Part shown: positions 25,500 to 36,578 of the stretch, one piece after another
Layout of the letters: each line of letters opens with the position of its first letter
Position numbering within the stretch: position 1 is the first letter of the stretch
Assembly (NCBI GenBank): GCA_963978545.1
Contig: OZ021721.1
Coordinates: 99,497,918 to 99,561,917 of the forward strand
Origin: Linyphia triangularis
Lineage: Eukaryota > Arthropoda > Arachnida > Araneae > Linyphiidae
DNA length: 64,000 nt
Direction: 5' to 3'
The notes under the pieces: model-generated
Databases searched by the model: none
What the model was told of the DNA's origin: nothing
What the model saw: the letters and a program-made list of their open reading frames with translations, nothing else
Made by a program: the position numbers and the translations under genes

Positions 25500-25665
25500 G
25501 GTTTAGTCAAGGATGCAGTCCAATCAATTATGTGGTCTAATCAATTATGCAGTCGAGCCAATGTGTTCTAGTCAATGATTTAGTCCAGTCAATTATGTGG
25601 CCGAGTCGATGATATGGTTGAGTGAATGTCGTAATCAAGTTATTGATGTGGTCGCATAACTCGAC
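25500..25665 (+). repeat. Short degenerate repeat, left block
   Basis: ATCAATTATGTGGTC, GTCAATGATTTAGTC and GTCGATGATATGGTT variants repeat about every 20 bp. The same pattern resumes at 26055-26170, on the other side of a LINE fragment. Confidence 0.75.
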
Positions 25666-25671
25666 TGAAAC

Positions 25672-25989
25672 TTGACATTGAATTATGGTGCTAGATTGAG
25701 AAGCCTTAATATGTATACGTTGGAAGGAAGAAGGTCCAAGAGGGATTTGATTCAGCTGTTTAAATTTATCAAACAGCGGAATTTCAAGTTCAATACAAGG
25801 GATTGGACAAGAGGTCATGCATATAAACTATTTATATCACATTTTAACTTGGAGAGTTGGAAACATTATTTTTAAAATAGAGGAATTGATAAGAAGAACA
25901 ATTTGCCGGACCGCATCCTAAATTGTACTGGAGTCACCAGTTTTAAAAGGCAGATGGATCTATACAGGGGAATTGTTCAGAACAGTTAA
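25672..25989 (+). mobile_element. LINE reverse-transcriptase 3' remnant
   Basis: The plus strand reads LRSLNMYTLEGRRSKRDLIQ, then LFKFIK, DWTRGHAYKLF and KHYF. After one in-frame TAA at 25873-25875 it continues in the same frame as NRGIDKKNNLPDRILN and TGVTSFKRQMDLYRG to a stop at 25987. This is the C-terminal pattern of CR1/RTE-type LINE proteins (L..LxLxxLExRRxRGDLIxxxK, a TRG block, FxxRVIxxWNxLPxxI, VxxFKxxLD). It has lost the Trp-Asn of the WNxLP motif, carries a stop, and is 5' truncated, so it is dead. It interrupts a short tandem repeat. Confidence 0.8.
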
Positions 25990-26054
25990 ATTGGACCAAC
26001 CTTGATGGACCTCCTGCCTGTAGTTGATTGTCATTTTTGTATTTGTAATTATAT

Positions 26055-26170
26055 ATATGATTTCTCCAATAATGTGGTTGCATCAATGATGTGGTTGAAA
26101 TAACGTTGTAATCTAATCAATGATATAGTTGAAATAACGTTGTAATCTAATCAATGATATAGTTGAATCA
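26055..26170 (+). repeat. Short degenerate repeat, right block
   Basis: AATGATATAGTTGAAATAAC and GTTGTAATCTAATC occur twice in exact 37-bp copies, within the ~20-bp pattern of the left block. Confidence 0.8.
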
Positions 26171-26394
26171 ATCTAGAGATTTAGGCAAAATATGCTCAAG
26201 TTTATGACGCAATCGAATTCAGCATTTTTCCCTTTCAACTGGGCCCACTATCGGTTTGTAAAGAGTTGAGAAATTGAAAATAAATCTTCCTCTTGATTCA
26301 AATAGCACTTACAAGGTAAATATCGTCTACAAATGTACCACTTTTTGTTAAAGTTTGGCTTGACAAATTCTAATATAAAGTATGATAACAACAA

Positions 26395-27130
26395 AAATAG
26401 GACAATAATCCTACCACAACAACAACAACAACAACAAAAAGAAAGGGCTTAGGTTTGATGATGGAAAAGCATCGGCAAAGATTTCAGAAGCGAATTTGAA
26501 GCAATATTTGACTTCGAGAACTCTTCTGTAGTAAATTTTACTGTTTGTCTTCTTGGCACTTCCTAGGTATAAACCATATCTCTATAATATCGAAAAATCT
26601 AATCACCATTACCTTGCTGACTGCTATACTACTAGTAGGGAAGATCTTTCTGAACTCAGCCTTTTCATTTCAGAGTGCCTAGTGAGATTTTATTTTTTCC
26701 CTTACAACAACAAAAAATATGAAAGGGCGTAGGTTTGACGATGGAAATCACATTGGTAAAGGCTTCATAGGCGAATTTGAAGCAACATGAGCGACTTCGA
26801 AGACACTTCTTCTTATTGTTTGCTTTAGAGTTCCTATATCTCCAGCTAATATGGATATAGGAACGCTTCGCTGAATAAAGGAACGCTAGTTTTTCGTCTT
26901 GGGAGCTCATAGGTATTTTCCATAGTTTTATTGTATCGAAGAATGTAATCAACATTGCCGTGTTTGCTGCCTAATGGACTAGTGCTTTTTTTCGGTCGGG
27001 AACCTTTTTTTTAACAACTACTCCGTACACAGCCGCCACAATAACAACAACAAAAGAAAAAGAGGAGCAGGTTTGATGATGGAGGAGAGAGATTTAGAAA
27101 GAAATTTGAAACGACTTTGGAAAAGAAGGA
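26395..27130 (+). repeat. ~300-330-bp tandem repeat, about two and a half copies
   Basis: An ACAACAACAA tract followed by AGGTTTGATGATGGA, TTTCAGAAGCGAATTTGAAG and GACTTCGA begins near 26415, 26705 and 27042. The first two units also share the CTTGG..TAGGTAT and TATCGAAAAATCTAATCA-type downstream part. Confidence 0.85.
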
Positions 27131-27260
27131 TTTTAGATCTTTTGTCAATGGATGAAACAATGCGAAAAGTGCATTGGGGGGGGGGGGGGGATATATATTG
27201 AAGAATAAAAATGGGGAACAAATTAAACTTTATAAGAAATATATTTTGAAGCATAAAAAT

Positions 27261-28456
27261 CTATGCCTTTATTACGTAATACTTGTATATATTATTTAAA
27301 AAATAAAAACGTACAGTGGCAAATTTAAACTAATACATACTTTATTTTTGAGCATATCTATTTATGTAAATGTCAAATGTTATATAAAAACCTGAGTAAT
27401 TGAGCAAATTTATGTTTTATAATGAAAGATAATAATCGTAATTTTTCTAATAAATAGAACAGAATTTTTTTAGATTGATATTTTAATACAACAAAATTAG
27501 CACTTTGTCAAATACACAAACACCCATAAGATACGAAATAATTTGAAGTGCATTACATTTTTATTACTTATTAATATCGTACTTATATTTCTTACAGTTT
27601 AGAAATATATACGACTATTTTTTAATTCTTAAGAGTTTTTGAATTTATTCATGAATCTGGTGATAACAATGGTGGTTATACGTTATATCTTTCTGAAACT
27701 TCTGAAACTCCTGACCTAAAAGGATAAAAAAGCTATTTACATTTTGGCAGCTTTTTCGATCTCTTTAAAATAAGAATTGAGCTCAATTTACACGATCTCT
27801 GTGTTTTCTTCCTTGCCTTGCTTTTGGCAGTATCCCCGTATACGCAAGAGATATCCAAATAAAAAATACACGGAGATCATGAATAAATAGCACTAAATTC
27901 TAAAAGGCATCCAACCGCTGTTAAATGACTATAGGCGAAAAATCCATCCCTAAACACCCCACAGATGTCTATTAATCCCGATCTTGGAGCCGCTCAAATA
28001 TGGATTCTCACTTTGGCATGTTTTGCAATATCTTTCTGAGATAATAATTCTACTCATCTAATAGGCCCCCTGTTTCTGCATGTCTCGAGAAATTTGGCAA
28101 TCGCGTCCTCTTTCCTTTCAAATGAAACGGCTTTCTTTCCCTATGAAGGCTGTGTGCCAAAGTTCCTCCTTGCAAATGGAAAAAAAAAATCGATCCTTAG
28201 ACACTTTCAACAAACAATTCGGGAACAGTTGTTTCTAAAGTAATTTCGATGTAAACACATTAATAAATATTTATAGAATCGGATAGAAATACGTGCATTG
28301 CGGATCGGAAATGCGACTTAAGATATCAATTGGTTAAAGGGAATTTACATGCTGATTGTTTAGTGAGTAGTACTAGCCTCCAGAATCCGATATTTAACTG
28401 TCCTGGCAAGTTCTCCCTTTTACGAGGGTAGTAAATCAGTTTCAGTCGATAGAAAG
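27261..28456. other. Repeat-poor stretch with a GC-richer part at 27750-28330
   Basis: This part has no tandem structure, no transposon ends and no long ORF. It stands out in composition and could be a regulatory region or an untranslated exon. This is inference only. Confidence 0.35.
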
Positions 28457-29788
28457 TATGATGATTATAACTAAAGTTCAACTTTCAAAAGCTACAAAAA
28501 AAAAGTTCATCAGAAGAAATCGGTAAATGATATGGCATAAGAAGAAAAAAATTCTTATGCCCTACCATTTCCCGGTTCTGCGCAAATTTTCAGGTCCTTC
28601 TGACAAGTAGGGGTTTTTTTGGGGTTTTTTTTACAGATTTTTGAAAATTAAAATTTGAATGTTATCACTCTCGGATGATATAATTAAAGTTCAACTTTAA
28701 AAAAAAATATGTACAAAAAGAAACACTCAGTAGAATGATCTTAAAGTTGACACTAGTAGGGGAGACCTGTGTACCTAGGGCCATTTTTTTTTTCAATGCA
28801 CAAAATATGAGCCAGTAAGCCGTTTAAAAATGTGAAATTGATATGCATACATTGTTATAGTAATTACTTCCCATTGGGATTAATATAAATACTTAAAATA
28901 ATAGATTCTGCGTAATAGAAGGTTTTTAAAGAAATTTCACAAATGGCCCTAGGTGCAAGACCTCGTTGTATCTTGGACAAGTAGCTGGTGTACCTATGGC
29001 TATTCTCTTTAAATGAGGTTTCAGTCCATAATGAATAGAATACAAGCATACACAGATGAATTTTATAAAAGAAACAATATTAAGTATTTATTATTCATTG
29101 GTTTATCATATAATAAATATAATAAATTGCAATGTGTCAAATTAATAGTGAATTACAAGTATTTTCATAACTTGAAAAACTGATTCCAAAAAATGAGCTG
29201 CATGCATTATCGCTTTGAAGAACCAACAGATTTTGATTTTGGTAATTTGAACACAATAAGCAACTATGTGGCCCTAAGTACACGACTTGGTAATTTTACA
29301 TAAAATGTCTTCTACTAAAAATGCACATGGAGAAGGGACTTATTTAAACACCTCATTTAGTACTTAATGTTACAAACAAAATTGCTTACTAGAATTTAAA
29401 GAAAAGTATTTGACTTAACTTTGTAAAACATTAAAAGACATGAGCTGCAAAATGTTACTGCAGACCATATAAAAACGTTCTCCACTTATAACTTGTCACA
29501 GCTTTCTCCTCTAAGATATCAAAATGGTGGCCAAAACAGCAATCGGGTGTTGCCACAATTTAGAAATAAACATTATTTAATAAAAGTGGGGTGGCCCTAG
29601 GTACACAAGTCTCCCCTACAAGTAAAGAAAAGATAAGGTATGGCATAAGAAAAAAATAGTTCGAAAAAAATTGTATTCTATACCGTTTCCCCTTCTTTAC
29701 ATATATTCGCCAAATTTCAGGTCATTCTAACCAGTGGTTCTTTTTTAAAAGCTATTTGAAAGTTGAAATTTAATTAAAATCACCCTGG
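28457..29788. mobile_element. Second tandem-dimer MITE, interrupted by another MITE
   Basis: Two units of the family at 50806-51301: unit one runs from ATGATTATAACTAAAGTTCA to about 28675, and unit two starts ATATAATTAAAGTTCAACTTT and ends AATTAAAATCACCCTGG. The motifs GATATGGCATAAG, CATTTCCC and TTTCAGGTC are shared. The second unit is split by the element at 28759-29616. Confidence 0.75.
28759..29616. mobile_element. TA-flanked MITE nested in the dimer, 858 bp
   Basis: TA at 28757-28758 and 29617-29618. Ends GGGGAGACCTGTGTACCTAG and, reverse-complemented, GGGGAGACTTGTGTACCTAG, 19 of 20 matching. Subterminal GGCCCTAGGT blocks recur inside near 28943 and 29270, which may be transposase-binding repeats. 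The TA duplication fits Tc1/mariner. Confidence 0.88.
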
Positions 29789-29798
29789 AATTCTTATA

Positions 29799-30458
29799 GT
29801 CCGAGAGGCGACTGCAATTTTTGGACCCCGTCGAACATCATTCTAAATTTTTTATAGAAATTGGAGAAAAGTGAGTAGATTACGAATCCACTGGTCTGCC
29901 TTGGCAAAAATGGCCGAAACTGGTCAAAAATCGACTTGGAAAAAGTTGAACTGAATTCCGATTGTCAAATATGTCATAACTTGCCAAAAAGAGAACAGAC
30001 TTTTTCGTCTGGCAACCCACTGCATTTTGATTTTCAATGAGAAAAAGCGCAAACGATTTCTGATCCTTGGCTGGGAAAACTTTCACATTTTAAAAGTAAG
30101 CCAAATTGGCGACATCAGTTACGTCATCAGTGACGTAATATTTATTGCCAATTTGGCTCACTTTTAATAGATGCCAGTAGACCGTCACCAGATATCGGAA
30201 TCATCTGCAACCTTCTTAATTGAAAATTAAAGAGTGAGGGTTACCAAATTAAAAAAAAATGCTCATTATTCGGCAAGTTATTGCGCATTTGGCAATTGGA
30301 TTTAGTTCAACTTATTAAAAGTCGAATTTTGACCAGTTTTGGCCATTTTTGACACGGCAGACCAGTGGATTCGTAATCTACTCACTTTTCTCCAACTTCT
30401 ATAAAAAATTCAGAATGATGTTCGATGGGGTCCAAAAATTGCAGTCACCTCTCAGTTT
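29799..30458. mobile_element. Near-perfect fold-back MITE, 660 bp
   Basis: The TA-flanked arms, about 300 bp each, are highly complementary: GACTGCAATTTTTGGACCCC, AACATCATTCT, GTGAGTAGATTACGAATCCA, CTGGTCTGCC and TTTGGCAA all pair with the opposite arm. The centre is TTACGTCATCAGTGACGTAA, so almost no loop remains. Its left end abuts the end of the dimer MITE, within 12 bp. Confidence 0.88.
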
Positions 30459-32148
30459 ATTAGGTGAAGAATTTTTATTGCGATTCAAGAGATTGTCAGT
30501 GTCGGACGATGTTTGGAAATTGGTTAAATATTATAAAAATTGAAATGTATAAATTTAACGAATTAATAATTAAAATACAACAAGAACTGTTTTCATGATG
30601 AAACAAAGCAGCATCGATCTTACATAACAAACAAAAATAAGCAATCGCAGACGTTTTAACTGTTTTTGAACGTTTTGATACTATAGATACTAATTTTGAA
30701 TTTACATTATTGATTTCGAAAAATTACAATAATGATTCCTTAAAGGATTAAATATTATTGGGGGATAAAATTGTTTCGAAAAGCGGTTAATTTGTCACTG
30801 GCAAAAGAAAATTAGGGTCCGACGGGGACGAGAGGACATTATGCCTAAAACCATGTCTGACCTAGAAAAATTCTGCTTGCAACTCTGCAGTCTGTTTTCA
30901 AAGCGAGTACATACACATATGACAGGTAGTCTCTGGTCGACTACTGATGTGGATGCTTGATAGCATCCGTGTTTTCTCCCATTCGAGACTCATGGATGGA
31001 ATATTTTTTCATGGAAAAGATCTCCCGGAAGGGGGTTCCTTCTTGAAACTAGAATTACACTTATTAGCCAAGATCCAGTTCCACCAATATTCAGGCAAGG
31101 TATTATTCTCGCAAACAGATATCGTAAATTGCCCTATCAATTTAACCTTACAATCCATATCTATACAGAGAAATATATAAATTAAAAAATCATTTAATAA
31201 GAGTATGTATGACAAAGATAGATATTTAAATGGAATGTATGGAAAAATGTGTTTTGTTAAAGCAATTATATTTATATTAAAGCAAATAAGTCGCCTATTA
31301 TTGGTAGAAAAAAATTTGCAAATATATAGCTTTCATGTGCAAAAATTCAAAGAAAAAAACTAGTAATATGAATATAAAATAATTTTTTCCGGAGTAAAAT
31401 CTCATATTTAACGGTATATATATTTTGAAAAAAATATCTTTTGCTTGTATAAAACTTAGTAATTGATTTATTAATGCAGCGAATATATCGCATTCAAAAG
31501 CCGTGTTCCTTTTTTTTTCTTTTTTTTTTCAATATTCAACAATTGGATCAAACACAATTGTATCAAAAAATTGTGACTCACTCCTATGCCATATTTTATG
31601 TATAACTACCTATTATAGAGTTTCAATTGAATTTTCTTCACTCTAATGGAAAAATCGCTCCATAATCCGTATACACTTATTCCATCCTGTACGGGTGGAA
31701 TAAAATGCAATTTAAATAGATCCAATGCTGACGAAGAAATTGGTTTTCTTAAAAACAGATCAAAGAACTTTGAAAATAGAAAAGGAAGTGGATACATTTA
31801 AGCGCTCATGATAGAAGGGAGATTGGAAAATTTCATCGAGGTCAAAAAGATTTTTGTCTAGTTCTTTTCAAGCGAGCATACTTTTGTAATAAAAACTAAT
31901 TATATTTATACTTTTATTATATTATTCATACAAGGCCATAAATATAAAAATCTTCTGAAAAATATGATAACAAAAAAATTAGTATACTATTATTAATGAA
32001 ATTAATTTAAGCATTAAAAATAGCAATAATTCTCTGAATATAAATTCACTGCTTTGTTCAGTGAATTTAAAATCAGTGAATATTATTTACCTAAATAAGA
32101 CCTTATTCTTTTTTTTAATAGGAAAAGACTCAACTCATCACTAATTCT
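30459..32148. other. AT-rich, nothing recognised
   Basis: Overlapping ORFs on both strands at 30947-31215 have no family features and no splice or start context. Confidence 0.5.
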
Positions 32149-32162
32149 CCCACATTACATAT

Positions 32163-32343
32163 GCCGACCAAACGGTATAGTGGTTAGCTTGCTAGCTTCT
32201 GGACCGCGAGGTTGCGGGTTCGAGTCCAGTGTTAGGCATGGGTGTTTGTAAATGTATGTTGGCTTGTCTAATGACGAATGTTTCGGCGCATTATAGCCCT
32301 CGTGTTGCTGACGGCGCCAGATAATCTGAAAACAACCAACCAA
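32163..32343 (+). mobile_element. tRNA-derived SINE family 1, copy 2
   Basis: A perfect 14-bp duplication CCCACATTACATAT lies at 32149-32162 and 32344-32357. The head GCCGACCAAACGGTATAGTGG resembles a tRNA 5' half with an A box, and GGTTCGAGTCC at 32217-32227 is a perfect pol III B box. A tRNA-unrelated body of about 100 bp follows and the tail is AACAACCAACCAA. The total is 181 bp. The perfect duplication means recent insertion by LINE-type target-primed reverse transcription. Confidence 0.94.
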
Positions 32344-32648
32344 CCCACATTACATATAGGAGAGATTCCCTATCCGTGGTCCAAGGACTATGGATGCTCC
32401 GTGGGTTGATCAAAAGCGGTCCACTGATGCACGATTAAAACCTTATTAATAAATTGCTTCTGGAGCATCACCAGAACATTCATTATCATTTATTTTCTCT
32501 CTTTTCATTTGAACATCTTAAAGATACGACAAAATCATTTTAGATGCAAGTATGAAAAAAAAATATTTTTAAAAGTAAACTAATGAAGGGATGTGGAGAA
32601 TGGTATACTAAAAAGTTTTTTAACTTAATTGTCCACAATCGCCTAAGC

Positions 32649-32931
32649 CCTTGATTAGTCGCGCGACCTTTTGTCTCGCGATTAGTCGCGTGGGGGACAA
32701 ATGTCCCCCAAATTCAAATTTTCGTGCATATCATTAAATTCGTGACCAAATATCACAGTAGGTGGGTATTTCAATTAAAAACACAACATTATTGAAGAGA
32801 ATAAAGTAAAAATTAAAAAATATTTTTAAAACAACTTGAAAAAAACTCGAGAGAAGTTTGATCACGGGCTGCCATCTATTGAGAAATTGATTTTGTAGGG
32901 GAAATTTGTCAACCATACGATTAACCCAGGG
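32649..32931. mobile_element. TTAA MITE, CCCT-end family, copy 2 (283 bp)
   Basis: Starts CCCTTGATTAGTCGCGCG, and the right end reverse-complements to CCCTGGGTTAATCGTATGG-like sequence, with TTAA at 32932-32935; the left TTAA is changed to CTAAG. Full-length similarity to 10680-10953 includes CCCAAATTCAAATTTTC, ATTAAATTCGTGACCAAATA and AGAAATTGATTTTGTAGGGG. Confidence 0.85.
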
Positions 32932-33070
32932 TTAATATTGGGAATCACTGCCTTGTAGCCACATTTCTATAATTTTGTAAAAATTCCAACAAGGAGGAAT
33001 ATAGAAAAGTGAGCTATTCCGATCTCGATTAACCAACTTGAAGAAAGTGAAAAAAGTTCAAGCATCCCAA

Positions 33071-33780
33071 ATAAGGATTCCAAATGCCGTAAATCTACTT
33101 CCCGAAAATCCAGGATTCTTAAAATTTGAATACTTGTTGTCAAAGATACAAATAGTAAAACAAGGCCCACAAATCACAATTTCGACTTACTATCCTTAAG
33201 ATGTTATTAGCAATTAATGTTACCTTTCGGGCGATGATCTCTTTTGAGTAATACTAGCATCACTCATCATTCTATCAATCCATATTGTACAAATTTAGCA
33301 GTATGGATTTCAAATGCCGTAAATCTACTTCCCAAAAATCCAGGATTCTTAAAATTTGAATACTTGTTGTCAAAGATACAAATAGTAAAACAAGGCCCAC
33401 AATTCACAATTTCGACTTACTATCCTTAAGATGTTATTAGCAATTAATGTTACCTTTCGGGCGATGATCTCTTTTGAGTAATACTAGCATCACTCATCAT
33501 TCTATAAATCCATATTGTACAAATTTAGCAGTTAATCACAAATATGGATTTCAAATGCCGTAAATCTACTTCCCAAAAATCTAGGATTCTTAAAATTTGA
33601 ATACTTGTTGTCAAAGGTACAAATAGTAAAACAAGGCCCACAATTCACAATTTCGACTTACTATCCTTAAGATGTTATTAGCAATTAATGTTACCTTTCG
33701 GGAGATGGTCTCTTTTGAGTAATACTAACATCACTCATCATTCTATCAATCGATATTGTACAATTTTAGCAGTTAATTGT
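33071..33780 (+). repeat. ~229-242-bp tandem repeat, three copies
   Basis: CAAATGCCGTAAATCTACTT recurs near 33081, 33310 and 33552. The copies are almost identical and differ mainly by a 13-bp TTAATCACAAATA-type segment before the third copy. Confidence 0.96.
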
Positions 33781-33973
33781 GCAACACTAACTGTCCGAAA
33801 TCAATTACTCCCTTTATTGTTCATTTCAAAAAAAAAAAATCTCCCTGAAAAATAAATAAGCTTACGTTATATGGATATAATAAATTACATCTATTATTAT
33901 TTTTTAAGCTATATTTTACGTTTAATCCTTGATTCAAACAAAAATTCTTGTTGTTCAATATAAGTAACGTAAA

Positions 33974-34013
<40 letters not shown>

Positions 34014-35657
34014 ACTTACCTCTTAACTTTAGCAAAAAGAGATATTTCAATAGCAAAAGAATTTCCTAGCGAAAGAAGATATTTCTATAACTAAATGAGT
34101 GAAAAAAATATGAAAAATATTCGATGGTATTTGGGAATGGAAAATCATTTATCAAAAGGTATATCTCCTTTCTGAGTTCTAACGCATGAAATCATGCGTA
34201 AAAAAAGATATTGGTTATATGTATGCCAGAAAAGAACCTCGATATACCTTTTTTCGGATTATAATACAATAAAAATCAGAAAATAGGGAAATGTATTTTT
34301 CCTTTCAGTATTTATGCATTTATTCGTGTTCGATAAAAAGTCTCGTACGATGTACTTGTGTTTGTTATTTATTTTTTAACGTATAAAATCTTCAAAACAA
34401 AATTACTACTCCTCAGATTTTGATCCGATTTTGAAATTGATAAATGAAGCTCTTTGAATCAGGTACGTAAAAAGACTTCCTTTAAATCTATTATACTGAG
34501 CTTTTAAAATGTGAAACATTTTCCATTTCTCTGTAACAATAATACGACAATAATACGAAAACTGAAATAGAAAAATTTTTGACTTTGATTTGAAGTTTAG
34601 TTGTATTGGATTTTTTATTTGCGCAAGGGCAACACGAGGCGCTTAGTGCATTGTAACCCCTATTCCTGAAATTCAAAGAAGCATGTTTTTATATTTTTAA
34701 CGTCTTCTTTTTTTTTTTTTTTTTTTTCTTTTTTTTATAAAAATATATTTTTGGCTTTGTTATAGGCTCAATAAAATATCTTGAAAATATTACAATAGTA
34801 TTTTTCTTCACCTAAACAACCTATGAAACCTTCCTCAAAGTACTGTCTGTCTATCAGGAAAACAGTTCCCTCCAGATAGTCTAATTGGGGGCAGTCGATA
34901 TCGAAATAAGACTTGTCGATTTAGAATAGGGGTGATGCATGCAGGACATTGGCGTTCAAATTGGTCATAATACAAAAAATGTAGATGTCTTTTTCCTGGA
35001 ATCTTCCGTTTAATATGAGGCTAGTCTTGTTTGTTTTCATGAACACATACAATGCTAGACAACCTGGAGGGACCTCTAGAGATAGGCAAGCAGTATGTTA
35101 AACATTTAGACAGTTTAGGGGTTGATTAGTAAAAAAAAATTCTCGGACAAAATATTTTTTTATAAGTAACCTCTTATCTATGTAGTCTTAAAACTGCTGT
35201 TAAAATGAAGCTAATAATATGCACTAAAAGATAAAGAGTGATAAAAAGTGTAGAAGTAAACAATGCCACTTCAAAAATCAAAAGTCAGAATTTGAATAAT
35301 TAGCAACAGGTTGCTTCTAATATATTTATCCTCCAAAGAATAGGAAGACTTTAGAAGTTAACTACTAGTTGCCAAAAGAAGGGAAAATACAAGTTTCTGC
35401 AAAAAAGAAGACGAATATTTAACATACTATTAGTTGCCGAAGGCAACAAAATCACATGTGCCTGTCAGATAAAGTGTTCCTGAGAAAAAGTTTATAGAAT
35501 CCTATTTTTAACTTACATAACTGAATGGTTGTTTTGTAAAATGTGTCAAGAACATTAAAAAATGGACAATGTGAAGTTTCATCATCTTTCTGATGCTCTA
35601 TATTATAAATTAGCTGCATTATCAATATATGTATTTCCTCTAATTAACAACTAAATA
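33781..35657. other. AT-rich, nothing recognised except poly-T runs
   Basis: Runs of about 32 T at 33981-34012 and 24 T or more near 34710. They may be tails of minus-strand retroposons, but no bodies were identified. Confidence 0.5.
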
Positions 35658-36401
35658 CATGGTGGTAATAAAATAGCTTTGCCAATATATGGACCTCTAG
35701 CGGCCATCCCGTTCAACAGATCAAATTGAAATTTCACGTGTAGTTATTCAGAGGTATGAGCTCGAGATTCTGTGCATAGCAACAAAATGGCGCTCACGGT
35801 TACGGTTATAGTTACAGAAACTTGAAATTTTCGAATGACAACACCTACCTTTTTTTGCAGCAAAATGCTCAGCGCATGAGAAAATCCAAAAGATAGTTGG
35901 AACGGTACGTATATCACAAAAAAACAGATGTGTTATGCATGCAAAAAAAACAGTTCTGCGGACGACCAACAAAAACGCAATCGAGGCGCACGGGGGAAAT
36001 TTGCATATGACAGAGGTCAACGATCGCATGGGTTCCATCACTGGCAATTTTATCGGTTTTCTATGTGCAAACTTCCTCCATGTGCCCCGATCATGTTTCT
36101 GTTGGCCGTTTGCAGAGCTGTTTTTTGTGCGTGTATAACTTGTTCGTTTTTTGTGTTGCATGAACCATTCCAATGCGCTTTAGGGTTTTCGCATGCGCTG
36201 AGCATTTTGCGACAGAAAAAAGTAGGTGCTGCCATTTGAAAATTTCGAGTTTCTGTAACTATAACCGTAACCGTGAATGCTATTCGCAGAATCCTGCGCT
36301 CATACCTCTGAATAACTATACCTGAAATTTCATCTCGATCTGTAGAACGGGACGGCCGCTGAAGGTCTATATATTAGCAAAGTTATTTTATGACCACCCT
36401 G
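35658..36401. mobile_element. Fold-back MITE with TA target site, next to KChIP exon
   Basis: A 744-bp element flanked by TA at 35656-35657 and 36402-36403. The left end reads CATGGTGGTAATAAAATAGC and the right end, reverse-complemented, CAGGGTGGTCATAAAATAAC. The arms stay complementary almost to the centre near 36020 (for example CAAAATGCTCAGCGCATG in one arm and CATGCGCTGAGCATTTTG in the other), leaving a loop of only tens of bases. The TA duplication and CAGGGTGGT-type end fit a Tc1/mariner non-autonomous element. Overlapping ORFs in both strands are products of the palindrome. Confidence 0.85.
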
Positions 36402-36447
36402 TAGTTCTGAGACAACCTATTGAAGTTATCTGTTTTTTCATCAACAG

Positions 36448-36572
36448 ACAGCGAATTCGATGAAATGGATGGACCACAAGCCCGATTCAAACCAGAAGCC
36501 ATCGACACACTTTGCCAGCTCACCAAATTCAACAAACGGGAGCTTCAACTGATGTACAGGGGTTTCAAACAG
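36448..36572 (+). CDS. KChIP-like neuronal calcium sensor, first visible internal coding exon
   Basis: Internal exon of a Kv channel-interacting protein, a cytoplasmic EF-hand subunit that binds the N-terminus of Kv4 (Shal) potassium channels and tunes their trafficking and gating. The exon starts after a TCAACAG acceptor with the last two bases of a split codon, then reads 41 codons from SEFDEMDG to YRGFKQ. The segments PEAIDTL, FNKRELQ and MYRGFK match the start of the conserved KChIP core (PEGLEQL, FTKRELQ, LYRGFK in vertebrates, from memory). The donor is CAG|GCAAGT, a GC type: CAG joins in frame to GAG TGT of the next exon and gives FKQECPSG, the expected family junction. The N-terminal exon or exons that supply the first base of the split codon were not recognised. 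A fold-back transposon ends 46 bp upstream. Which KChIP paralogue it is cannot be decided; arthropods usually have one such gene. Confidence 0.93.
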
Positions 36573-36578
36573 GCAAGT
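36573..36578 (+). promoter_or_regulatory. GC-type splice donor (GCAAGT)
   Basis: The exon ends CAG and the intron begins GCAAGT. This matches the strong consensus of the minor GC-AG class, which compensates for the C at position 2 with near-perfect pairing to U1 snRNA. No GT within a few bases keeps the conserved FKQ|ECPSG frame, so the GC donor is the only good reading. The intron runs to the AG at 45761-45762, about 9.2 kb. Confidence 0.85.

Noticed and set aside
30947..31215. Overlapping ORFs of 77 and 68 codons on opposite strands
   Set aside because: No homology recognised, no splice or start context, and mutual overlap suggests chance openness.
35748..36239. Overlapping ORFs of up to 141 codons on both strands
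   Set aside because: They lie in the arms of the fold-back MITE; peptides on the two arms mirror each other because of the palindrome.
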